Position numbers and translations under genes: made by a program
Assembly: GCA_019693395.1 (NCBI GenBank)
Contig: JAAMXP010000542.1
Span: 10,853-34,558 of the forward strand
Reading direction: 5' to 3'
Length of the DNA stretch: 23,706 bases
DNA from: Ettlia oleoabundans
Taxonomy: Eukaryota; Chlorophyta; Chlorophyceae; Chlamydomonadales
The notes under the pieces: model-generated
What the model saw: the letters and a program-made list of their open reading frames with translations, nothing else
Databases searched by the model: none
Told to the model about the DNA's origin: nothing
Shown: positions 1 through 9,768 of the stretch, piece after piece
Layout of the letters: every line of letters begins with the position of its first letter
Position numbering within the stretch: the first letter of the stretch is position 1

Positions 1-3000
1 GTTGCTGGGCAGTTGCAGCCAATGCTGCAATTGAGTATACACTCGGCATCAGAATTAAGCAACGCACTGGCCTTTGCCCTGTTCTTCTTGCAAGGAAGGA
101 ATCTTTCAAGGGTACTTTTACTTTCGAAAGGGTACTTGTACTTTCAACAACTCCTGGCAAAAAGTCAATCACTAGAGCACTTGTCCCACCTTGAGCTCTT
201 CCTCTGACAGCTGCCCGTTCTGCCGGCGCAGGGCCTGAGACTCGGCCTGCACAGGAGGGCGCACAAAAGAAGCTATGGTCAGTTGCCCAGCGGGAAGGGG
301 GTGGGGTGCAATGCAAGCAGGGGGCGTTCGACACACGGCAGGCAAGGGGGGACCCTTCTAGCAGCGAGGGTTGCGGACAGCCGGGCACCCCGGCCCCAGC
401 CCAGCCTGCTGTTCAAGCTCCGTGCCTGTTACTGCGGCTACTGCTGCTGCTGTCTCTGCTGTACGAGGACAGCAGGGAAGGGAGGGGGGGGCTGCGTCGC
501 CGGGCCCGCTCAGGCTGCTGCCGCCGCAATCGCATGTGTCACCTGCTCACGCACGGTGGCAGCAGCGGGGGCAGCTCACGGCATATGGCACGACACACGC
601 ACAACACTGCTTGCATAGGCATAGCAGGCAGCACCAATCTTCGTAAGCAAAACGCCTGACAAGAGTGGCTGAGAGGGGCTGCAGCATCCTGGCAGTACTA
701 AGTCACAGGGCCCCTATGCTGGCCAACATCTTCTTCCCATTCTTTGCAAGGGCTAGGTCATGTTCCTGTCCCTCAAACCTTGCACATCGTAACCAACCTT
801 GGGGGTGACCCTCGACGCCTGCTTCTCCTCAGCCACAGCACCAGGACGGCCCCGTGCAGCCCCACCCCGCACACCCAAACCCAAATCCACCAACCCCGCC
901 GCTCCAACCCACCTGGAACTTGGCCAGCGCCTCGGCCGCCACCACAGCTGCGGCTGCCGCTTTGCCCGGGTCCACATACCCACTGGGCCGTCCGATGGAC
1001 AGGGTTGCGCCCAGCAGCTGGACCTGCAATCACAAGGTAATGAAAGGGTGGCAGGGGCAGGCATAAGCAAGTGCCTGTGGGAGCAGGCAGCACGACAAAG
1101 CGATCCACAAAGGGCAGTGTACCAGCTCGCCTCAAGGCTGGCCCTTGGGATCCAGCAGGGTGTCGCACAACACTGGCGGCGCCACGCAGCACAGCAGGCG
1201 AGGCACAGCGCCACGGTGCCCATCCCCCTCCCGCCCACCTGCCCGTTGAGCTGCAGCGAGGCGGTGGCCATCTCAGGCGTGCGCAGCTCCACAAACGCGT
1301 ACCGCCCCTCGGTGTGAACAGACACATTCACGACGGGGTCGTAACCTGCGGTGCCAAAGGCAGTTACATGATGCATTAACAAGGCGGTATATTGAGATTT
1401 TGCACGAGGCACTGCCGCGGCTGTGATCATGACGCAGCATAAAACCCTTGCCCAACCAGAACCACCACCCCGCCCCAAGCCACCATTTGCCACTTCACCA
1501 ACCCACTATCTCACCACTCGGCCAGCCCAGTGCAGCCACCCACCCACCTGGTTTGGCCATGTCTGGGAATGCGGCCGCCATGGTGGAGTTGAACAGCTGG
1601 CGCAGCATGTCAGCTGCAGGCAGCAGAAGGCAAATGGCTGGGCATCACAAGGGGCACTTCGATGTATACTGTCGATGTTGACAAGATGCATGTAGAATTG
1701 TAAACGGCTAACAGAGTGCGAACACAGGAGGCTACAACCAGGGCATGCAGGCAGCCGCTGCAGCAGAAGTACCAGCTCGGCCACCCTGGCACCCAGCACG
1801 GCAACAGGTGATGGATGCTTCAGGGCACAAAAGATACGCAGGAGGAGACCATGGGCAGCATGAACACACAATTATGACTGCACGCACCTGTGACCAGGCC
1901 GGCCGTCAAGTTGCCCACATACACCTCCCGCTGCGTCTTTGAGGCCGCCGCCACGGCGCTGGCCGCCTGCTGCTGCAGCACCAGCTGACGCGCACGCAGC
2001 TGCTGCTCCTGCATCTGCCGCGCGACTGCGGGGTGAGAGGGAAGGCGGGCAAGAGCGGGCGTGCAGAGATGAGGCAAGTCCTGGGGTGGGAACTAAAAAG
2101 CGGATTGGATAGAATTGAGGGAGGGCCATGCCGGCAGGAACCTGCCGTTTTGGTGGGAAGCCAAGGGGTGGTCGGAAGGGCAGCCACATACACTAGTTTT
2201 TTCCATGTCACATTGGCAACAGCGCCCTAACACACCACGGCTGTGAAGCCAAACAGCGCATCACCATTGTGATGGACTGATTTATGACCCCCAGCCGGCC
2301 GGCCTAATCAACTCGCAGCAGCAGTGTCATCCTCACGTTGTTGCAGTGTCTTATTCCCGCTGACAGCAGTAAAAGCAGCAGGCACCCCCATCCACCCGCC
2401 CTGCCCGCCACTCACTCTCTTGGGGGTCTGTGACCTGGTTGGCTGTGCGCAGCGCGGCAAAGGGGTCGTGGAAGTTGACCGTGGGGTCTATGACGCGCCC
2501 GCCACGCCCCACGCGCCCCTGGTAGCCATAAGCCTCTGCAGCCGGGTGGGTGGCAGACAAAAGTAGTGAGGCCAGGAAAGAACAGTCAGGGCGCCCGTCA
2601 GGGAGCGATGGGAACCGGCGAGGAGCAGGGCAACAGGTCGGAAATGTTGGTGTCGCATCAGCTTGGGTTTCGGGCGAGGCAAATGAGGGTTCACGCATAC
2701 CTCAGGTCAAGGCCAACGCTTAGCATAGAAACTGCCACAAAGTGCTTGCTGGGTGTTGCACACTGTATGTGGACAGCAGCACCCACCTGAGCTGCGGCTG
2801 CGGTCGCGGCGGCGGCGGTCGCGTGAGCGTGAGCGGCGCCTGTCGCGACTGCGGGGGCGCCGCCTTTCCCTGTCCCTGTCACGGCTGCGGGATCGGCGGC
2901 GGCGGTCGCGGCTGCGAGAGCGAGACCTGCGCGAAACGTTGTGGAAAGGCGCAGGACATGGGAGCAGGTGACCTTCTCGCAAAGACACCAGGAGCCTGCC

Positions 3001-3362
3001 GTCGCCACCGCCACCGCCCTGTGCGCAGCCTGTCTGGAGCCCCATCGCGGCCACATGGCGGTTCACCCGCCCTGCCAACCACGTGATTCGTGGCCCTGCT
3101 GCGCGAGAGACAAACAAACGACGACAGGCAGCATCTGCGTGCACCCTGCATGCGACGCCCGCCCGCACCTCTTACGGCGGTCCCGTGAGCGACTTCGCCG
3201 CCGTTCTTTGCGGTCACGGCTGCGTGAACGCCGCCTGTCCTTGCTACTCTTGTGCTCCCGACTCCTGCTGCGGGCACGCTTGCCCTCATCACCCTTCTGA
3301 TCGGCGGTCACGGGCGGCTGTTCATCGTCCATGGGCACCGGCGGGGCGCCGCCCTCGCTCAT
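1..3362 (-). CDS. SR-rich, U2AF65-like RRM splicing factor (left end uncertain or cut)
   Basis: This is probably a nuclear pre-mRNA splicing factor. Exons on the minus strand are 3362-3169, 2926-2787, 2535-2416, 2025-1888, 1613-1548, 1345-1239, 1023-913, 827-798 and 246-190, and all phases agree (321 codons). Residues 1-111 are an acidic start followed by dense RS/RD/RRR repeats. After a Q/A-rich helix (about 153-180) comes one RRM with RNP2 VYVGNL at 186-191 and RNP1 GRYAFVEL at 233-240. It ends in a GRPSGYVDP stretch like the end of plant U2AF65 RRM1. An Ala-rich helix follows. No RRM2 or UHM is visible in the window. The last two exons (EKQASRVTPK and the 19-residue AESQ...ELK) are short and less certain. 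If 189 is not a donor, the frame stops at 174-172 (TAG); otherwise the gene continues left of base 1. The U2AF family call comes from RRM similarity; a one-RRM SR protein is the alternative. Confidence 0.78.
111..150. repeat. Imperfect 20-bp tandem duplication
   Basis: Bases 111-130 and 131-150 are two adjacent copies that begin GGTACTT and differ at about four of 20 positions. They lie downstream of, or in an intron of, the splicing-factor gene. No function is apparent. Confidence 0.6.
247..797 (-). other. Long intron of the splicing-factor gene
   Basis: This 551-base gap lies between the two last recognised exons. It is GC-rich and holds CTG/CAG-type runs on the plus strand (about 430-460). 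I could not identify an extra exon that keeps phase 0, but a small one could be hidden here. Open frames on the plus strand look compositional. Confidence 0.45.
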
Positions 3363-3756
3363 CGTGACGAAGTGTGCGTGGGCTGCAGTGCTTTAGTCGA
3401 AACGCGTGCCCAAACACCAACACTGTAGGAAAAGCCCCCAGGTAGATATAAAATGCCGATGGCGCGGCGGAGACGCCCTGAGTGTCGCAGTGAAGAAGGA
3501 AAGGCGGCATGCTGGCCCCGCTGCCACCGGCAGTGGGATGCTGTGCTGCCCTTGATGCACTTTGTGCTGCTGTTCTCTGTGCAACTCAAAATACAAAGTC
3601 ACGTAACAAATGGTGAACAGAACCCATATGTCAGTCAACAGCAGTCAAGGGCGTTTCGGGCCACACCCACAACCCTGCTTGGCGGCAACCTTGTCAGCAG
3701 CAGGAAATGGGGTACAGCACAAGAGGAGGTCGTAACAACAACCCAATACAAGTCAG
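3363..3756. other. Spacer: SAS-6 3' UTR plus splicing-factor promoter/5' UTR
   Basis: This is 394 bases between two co-oriented minus-strand genes. A TATA-like run (TTTTATATCT read on the minus strand, about 3445-3455) lies some 85-90 bases before the splicing-factor ATG and could be a core promoter element. I see no exact TGTAA on the minus strand for SAS-6 3' end formation. The open frames here do not resemble any family I know. Confidence 0.4.
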
Positions 3757-5935
3757 TCAAATGCCACTCGATACAGGAACAGCCACTCTACCAGCCGCTG
3801 TGTCAGTCATGCGGAAAGTGGGGGCCTCAAAAAGACTGCCCAGGCGCTTGGCCGCTTCAGCCACCCCTCCCGTGGCAGATGCTGACGGCGGCACCACACC
3901 CATTCCAGGCCCTGCTGCCGGTCCTGCTCCTTCCCCCACGCCCGCTCTCGCTCCTTGTGCGCCCTGCAGTACCTCCGTTGAAGCAGCAGCACCTGACTGT
4001 GTGGTACTGCCACCAGCCTGGCTCAGCAACCCCGCCCCCACGTTCGGGCTGCGAGCAGAGGATGTGCTGTGAAGGGGCCTTCCAGCTGCCACCTGCTCGT
4101 TGCTGCTGCCGCCTCCACCACCTCCGCCGCTGCTGCTGCCAAAGTGTGTTGCGTAAAAGCTGCTGCGGTAGGGTCCACGCGTGGGCATACTGAAGCCGCC
4201 AGTGGCACTGCCAGTTGTTGCACCTGCAGTGCCGCTGCCGGTAGATGCTGCAGGCACGGCTGCGCTGCCGGCAGTGCTGGGCACCATCGGCATGCGGTAA
4301 CTGCTGTGTGGCGGCATTGACCGTGCTGCAACCAAGCCGGCTCCACCACCCATGCCTGCCCCCACCCCTCCGCCACTGCCCGCCGTGCCATACGTCGCGC
4401 CTGGCATCCTCACTGCCGTGCTGGCAGTGCTGCCGCTGCTGCCCCCTGCGGGCGGCATGCTACCGTCTCCAGCCCCTGCCCCAGGCCCACCCTGCACCCC
4501 CGGACGAAAGGTGTAGCGGGACGCCAGCAGGCCGACACCGCTACCTCCGCCATAGTGAAGCTGCGTCTCTGTGATCTGGTTGTTCAGCCACCGAATCATC
4601 TGCTCATTGCTGGCTGCAGCTGCACGGCTCTCCTCCAGCTTGCCCCGTAGCTCAACCACCTCCTTGCGCAGCCCCTCTGCAGGGAAGCAGGCAGGGCGGG
4701 CAGGTGAAAGGCCGATGGCATATCCTCCAACCTCAGCAGCGTGCAGCATGGCACAGCACAACAATCTACTCAGCCCAGCTACAGCCACATACAGCAAAAC
4801 CACGCACGGCACCGCCATATAAACACAGTACAGCACAGTACAGCCATTCCCCCACCAACCGACCGCACCCAGCCCCTCGCACCCGCATCCTCCGTAGCCC
4901 GCTCCAGCTCCCGTTGCAGCCCCCGTGCGCGCTGCCCTGCCTCATCTGACGCCTTGTCTCTCGCAGCCAGCTCCTCCTCCTGCCGCGTAATGATGGCCGC
5001 TTTGCGCCGGACCTTCTCCGTTTGAAGCTGCAGGTCGTTCTGCAGGATATGATGGCAGCACTGGGGCCGGAACATTAGACAACCAGTGGCAGGCAATACA
5101 GTCAGTCAAGACCACAGGCACCCAGGCACTCACCGCCAGCTTCTCTATGAGCGTGTTGGCCTTTGCCACCTCAGCCCCCGCCTCTGCCGCCCGCGCCTCG
5201 TGCCCCTGTGCCGCCTCCTTCAGCTCTGCAGCTCGAGACTCAACCTGCCGCAGTGACGCCTGCAATGTTGATTTGCAGAAATAGAGATTCCTGGCACAAA
5301 TGCAAATGATGTAGTTATCAACATGGCATGAGCTAAATCCTTGGCTTGCTGGTTTGGAGAGCCCTGAACAACGGCAGGGCCGCAATCAGTCCATTCAGGC
5401 AAGAGTAAAAGCTTCCAGGGTGCTTCTCTGCTTCCACCCGACAAGGCACCTCCTTGCGTACCCAAGTCTGCGCTAATCTTTTGCGCTACCGCTACCAGGC
5501 CTTGGTGGCTAGAAGGGGCCCCACACGGCAGCATCCAAGGCCCCCCTCCCCCCACACCACACCCAACAACCTACTCATTTTCCACACCCACACAAACGTG
5601 CACACACATGCCACCTCGACCCAGCGTACCTCCATGTCCCGCAGGCGCTGCGCCTGCTCCGCCGCTAGCTCCTGCTGCCCCACCACCTTGTCCTCCAGGG
5701 CAGCCACCTGCAGGGGCAGCCACAAGACACTGATGAACCAACACCTGCACATGTATCCAACGGCGCTTCAGGGGATTCAACTGTTGAAGAACCCTCCCCA
5801 CTCTGGAAGGCAAATCCACATATGCGGCGCCTTTTGTGAGTTACATCAACACGGTGCCGCTTTTGTGTCAAATGACTCCCTGCCACCCACGGTAGAACTG
5901 GCTGCCTGCCCCTAGGAACACCCTCCCTCTACACA

Positions 5936-6006
<71 letters not shown>

Positions 6007-8438
6007 ACCACACCACACCACCCTGTGGCGCCGTGTGGTGCCTTGCCTTAGTGAGCGCCTCGCCCAGCTCAACATCCCGCTCGGCCTTGGCGCGGCCCAG
6101 GGCGGCGCTGCTCTCACGCAGGCGCTCAACCTCCTGAGTCAGGGACCTGTGAGAGGCATGGGGTCCAATGCAGGGAGGCGACACATGGGCAGGGGATGAG
6201 CAGTGGCTTTTACGGCAGCTTATAAAGATGCATTTCATAAAGATGCATTTCATGCGAACGGAAAGGGCAGCAAAGCCGAATGACGCAGAAGGGTGCCTGC
6301 ATTAACTTAGCCCACAGCCAATAGAACAACAGCCATATTCCAGCCAGCCCTGTACTCCCTTCCACCTACAGTGAAGCACACCAAAAAACACATGCGGCCA
6401 AGCTGTGCTGCTACTTCTACCCCGGCACTCCCTCTGTCGTGCCCCTTGACCTCTTGACCATCCCCCTATCCTCCCATTGCTAGCCCATGCCTTTCACAAA
6501 CCTCACCTGTTGCTGCCCTCTGCCGCCCCTAGCCGTGCACTCAGCTCCGACAGTCGGCTGTCCAACTGGTACTTGTGGTCCCTCAGCTCCCGCACCTCAC
6601 GCTCCAGCTCATCGCAGCGGCACTGGGCAGACTCCAGGGACTCACGGTACTTGGCCTCCAGAGCAGCTCGCTCCCTGCTTGGCTCAGAGTGACGGATGGA
6701 TGGACAGAACAGCACGCGGGAAGGGTATGAGTGGGCCCGAAGATTGGAGCCAGCACACCATACTGCACCATCTACAACATCTCTCCAGCCCATCCACTCA
6801 CTCACGCACTCATCCCATTGGTCAAGCCTAGCTAGCCAGCTGTCCCAGCACCCACCTCATCCCCTCATCCCTCATCTCCCCCAGCTCCCGCGCCTTGGCC
6901 TCCAGCACAGCCGCTTCACGAGACTTGGCATCAGCAGCACACTCCAAACGCAGACGTTCAGCCGCCTCACGAGCCTCGGCGGCACCCCGCCTAGACTCTG
7001 CAAGGCTGCTCTGCAGGCTGTTGCGCTCGCTCTGCGGTGGACGAGGGATGGGGTTGCAGCGGCTAAGTTTTTGCCAGCGTTCTCTGCATGATGCCGACGG
7101 TGTTGATACCGCTTTGAGGCTGTGGGTGCTGTTTGTGTCGCAACCAGATCCAAATGCAGCCACTCACGTCTGACTATCACCCATCAACACTCCCATCTGA
7201 ACCCTCAAACCCAGCACCAATGAAACATGCATGTTTGCCCTTTGCGCTCACACATCCCAACACCTTGACTGAAAACCAACGAAAGAAGCCGACAAAATAT
7301 GACTTGCCTGCGTGCGCTCCAGCTCTGAGGACAGCGCACTGCAGTCCCCCCTGAGCTCTCCCAGCCTGAACGCCAGCCACTGCTTCACAGCAGCATCGCT
7401 GCCCGGCCGCAGCGCAAGCGTCAGGTGTGGCAGCTGCTTGAAATCGTTGTTCTCCACCAGCCTCAGGCTGCCCTGGCCGGCTGCTGAGGCTGAGGAGGGG
7501 CCCAGTTGCAGAACCGCTTGAAACCTGGGGGCGGGGAGGCCAGACCATTGGATGTGCTGACTTTTATGTGCAGGGGGAGATACACGGTGTGGATGGGGTG
7601 CAGCTTGGAACTGATGTAATTGAAACTGTGTCGCATTTTTCAGCAGGTGCTACTGGATGTTGCAGCAGGCGATGGGCTGCAGAACAGGTAGGCAACGCTC
7701 TACCAATAAGGGCTAGTCTCGTTGCACACAGCATGTTGACCTTGTGCCTCATTCTTATTGCGCCAGCACCCAGCATGGGCACATAACACCCAGCACCCAG
7801 GGAAAAGGAAAAGACCTCAGCCCAAGACCTGGAGCACCTTGCACCCCAACACCCTCAGCACCCACCTGGGCAAATCTTCTGCCTTGCATGCGATGCATTT
7901 GTCCAGCAGGCCGATGAGCTTTCCAGGAAAGTTTGGGAAGTCAACTCGGATGCCTTGGTCGTGCCGTAACAGCGCGTAATCCTCCTCCCCCACTTCCAAC
8001 AGCTGCAAGAAATAGGGATCCGCCTCGCTGGACAAGAAGAGGCGGAGTACCTGCGAAGGGAGGTGCAGGGAGGAAGGAGGGCATGGTGAGCACGGTGTTC
8101 TGCAGGCGCCGCCGTTCGATGCCGCTTGCTTGACAAGCAACCCAGTCACGCGCTCCCACTTCTCCACCGCGCTATCGCCGCTATTGAAATGGTGCAGAAA
8201 TAAATACTAGACTGGGGGCCTTGCATTTGGGCTCTATTCAAGTCAAGAGGTTGGTCCAATGCCCGCGCGCAAGGAGTTTGGGACGGCGCACCCTCTGGCC
8301 ATGCTTTTGCCCCGTAGCAATCAACCGGATCGTCAACTCCGTGGTGCGCTCCTCGCTGCGGTCCCCTCGTCGCACCAGCACCGGGCAGCCCTTCCAAAAC
8401 AGGTTTGTGCCGCCGCTCAGCTCGCTATCGGGCTCCAT
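3757..8438 (-). CDS. SAS6: SAS-6 (BLD12) centriole/basal-body cartwheel protein
   Basis: SAS-6 dimers assemble into the ninefold cartwheel that templates centrioles and basal bodies. Ten minus-strand exons keep frame throughout (757 aa): 8438-8292, 8050-7866, 7524-7308, 7031-6856, 6674-6507, 6146-6047, 5707-5630, 5259-5134, 5039-4883 and 4676-3757. Residues 1-170 are the globular head, matching Chlamydomonas SAS-6. This includes the PISA-type region (VLRLFLSSEADPYFL, then VGEEDYALL, then VDFPNFPGKLIGLLDKCI). It also includes ENNDFKQLPHL, whose F139 matches the conserved head-head interface Phe (F145 in Chlamydomonas). Residues 170-490 are a heptad-rich coiled coil ending in the SAS-6 signature NEQMIRWLNNQ (about 475-485). 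The last exon adds a Gly/Ser/Ala/Pro-rich tail of about 260 residues. The ATG at 8438 is the first in its open frame. Introns 3 and 6 have GC donors. The identity is very secure. Confidence 0.95.
5708..6046 (-). other. SAS-6 intron 6 with a GC-AG splice pair and a (GU)34 tract
   Basis: The donor reads AAG|GCAAGG and the acceptor CCTGCAG|GTGG. The phase-0 join gives EALTK-VAALEDK. The 68-base CA/GT repeat begins about 42 bases after this non-canonical donor and is read as (GU)n in the SAS-6 transcript. Confidence 0.8.
5937..6004. repeat. (AC)34 dinucleotide microsatellite
   Basis: This is an uninterrupted AC repeat of 68 bases inside SAS-6 intron 6. It produces a spurious Val-Cys open frame on the minus strand. 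It is probably length-polymorphic. Confidence 0.98.
6222..6251. repeat. Perfect 15-bp tandem direct repeat
   Basis: ATAAAGATGCATTTC occurs twice back to back (6222-6236 and 6237-6251) in SAS-6 intron 5. It is AT-rich compared with its surroundings. No function is apparent. Confidence 0.85.
7032..7307 (-). other. SAS-6 intron 3 with a GC-AG splice pair
   Basis: The donor reads CAG|GCAAGT and the acceptor CCGCAG|AG. There is no GT donor nearby that keeps both phase and homology. The joined protein (ELERTQ-SERNSLQ) continues the coiled coil. GCAAGT is the classic GC-AG donor consensus. Confidence 0.85.
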
Positions 8439-8915
8439 TGGGGCCCTGATGCTCAGAAGACCTGCCAAAATGCCCGAAGGAAATGCGGGGTAGCAAGAGG
8501 AGACGGAGATTGAGACTTTCTGTCGCCATAGGCCAGCATGGCAGGCGCCACACGCGAAAGTTGACCGGGCGCCACCAGCCCTCTCAAACCCTCCCAAATG
8601 CCTTCATGGTTAGCCAGTATGTATTGAAGTGATTCTGAGCAACCAAAGACAAGCATGGTGCAGTGCACATATGCGCGCACGGATGCACAATGCAGTGACG
8701 GGGCTTCGGCAACGGATCTGCGCCATTCAAGTGCTCTACTGCTGCAGCCTCTCAACTAAGAACTACAGCACTCTAACGATCAGTTTTGGCAGGGTTGATT
8801 GTTGCAATACAGAATCAACACTACCATATGGCATGAATCAATCCTACTTTGCCGAAAGCACGCAGCACGCTGCCTGTCTATCTGTCTACTTTGCCTTCCA
8901 TGCCAACCGTGCCTT
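8439..8915. other. Spacer: 3' UTR of the Gly-rich gene plus SAS-6 promoter/5' UTR
   Basis: This is 477 bases between two co-oriented minus-strand genes. The SAS-6 frame stays open upstream of its ATG to a TTG at 8597 but has no further ATG, so this stretch is read as 5' UTR. No exact TGTAA on the minus strand and no clear TATA box were found. Confidence 0.45.
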
Positions 8916-9768
8916 TCAACTGCCCGGCGCAGTGGGGTCCCGGTCGGTGCGCTGAATGGGGCCGGAAGTCATGCCGGCCTGTCCCATGTTTCCGCCACCC
9001 AGGGTGCCTCCAGGGGCCATGCGGCCGCTGCCACCAGAGGTGGCGCCTACAAGCGGTGGGCAGAAAATTGTGGAGCTGGCAGCAAAGCAGGGAAGGAAGC
9101 AGGCAAGTGCCAGCGTGTGGAGCTACAAGTCATGCTGAGCATCAGAGGCAATAAGCCGAAAACCTGCTGGGCAACACCTGCGGCTGCTCCTCCGGTGGGG
9201 CCTGGCCCGCCTTCCAGGCCAGAGCCGCCTGCAGGTGCAGAAACAACCAACACAGCCAACTTGGAACTATCAACACCAAACTAGTAACGGTCATGCTTGC
9301 TGCCAATGGATGCTCTTGTGTTCCGTCCCTTCCGCATGCAATGGAAAGCAAAGACCGGTCACCAACATGGCCCATACCTCCAATCTCGCCGCCGGCAAGG
9401 TTGGACGGGTAACCGCCGCCTGCACCGCCAATGGCGTCGCCGCCATACTCCCGCACATCCACGCCACCGGTGGCCTCCTCCACGATTTGCCTGGCCTCCT
9501 CCTCGCTGTATAGTCTGCGTCTAGGTGCTGCTGGGGCGTCTGCAGCACAGCAAGCATAGTAGCAGAGAGATGAGGACAAGCTTCTGGCCTTGAGTGGCGG
9601 GCAGCGGGCGGCAGGCTGGGTGCCTTGGACGATCGGCATAGAGTGAGGCAGCTGCAGGGTATACGCAGAAACTCGTCTGATGTAGGCAACCTGCCATGTG
9701 GCACGGCTCGAAGGGCAAGCGATCGCCCCACCTGCTGCCTGGCCACCGTCCTTGTTGGTCTGTGACAT
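8916..9768 (-). CDS. Small glycine-rich protein, function unknown
   Basis: I do not recognise this family. Four minus-strand exons give 126 aa: 9768-9732, 9539-9378, 9228-9178 and 9046-8916 (TGA). All three introns are phase 1. The ATG at 9768 is the only one in its upstream open frame. Residues 1-40 are polar, with a basic APRRRLYSEEEARQIVEEAT patch that should be helical. From about 45 on it is Gly-rich (GGDAIGGAGGG, LGGGNMGQAG) and it ends MTSGPIQRTDRDPTAPGS. There is no signal peptide, membrane segment or Cys/His cluster. Splice sites are good (GCAG|GTGGGG, GGAG|GTATGG, GCAG|GTGTTG) except that the last acceptor (CTTGTAG) is weaker. An alternative third donor at CAGCAG|GTTTTC would need another final exon. 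It lies between POP5 and SAS-6 on the same strand. A stress or LEA-like disordered protein is possible but not shown. Confidence 0.55.

Noticed and set aside
1..24. A further splicing-factor exon after the TTGCAG read on the minus strand
   Set aside because: Only eight codons are visible before the edge, too few to support a call; it is kept as a possibility in the gene note.
753..1493. Open frame of 246 codons on the minus strand
   Set aside because: It runs through three exons and their introns of the splicing-factor gene; only parts match the RRM, and GT/AG borders explain the rest.
2742..3300. Plus-strand Arg/Ser/Cys-rich frames
   Set aside because: They are the antisense of the RS-repeat exons, where the regular codon pattern keeps several frames open.
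4069..4574. Plus-strand Ala/Cys/His-rich frames
   Set aside because: They are the antisense of the Gly/Ser-rich SAS-6 tail exon.
5912..6253. Val-Cys repeat protein on the minus strand
   Set aside because: It is the translation of the AC microsatellite in SAS-6 intron 6.
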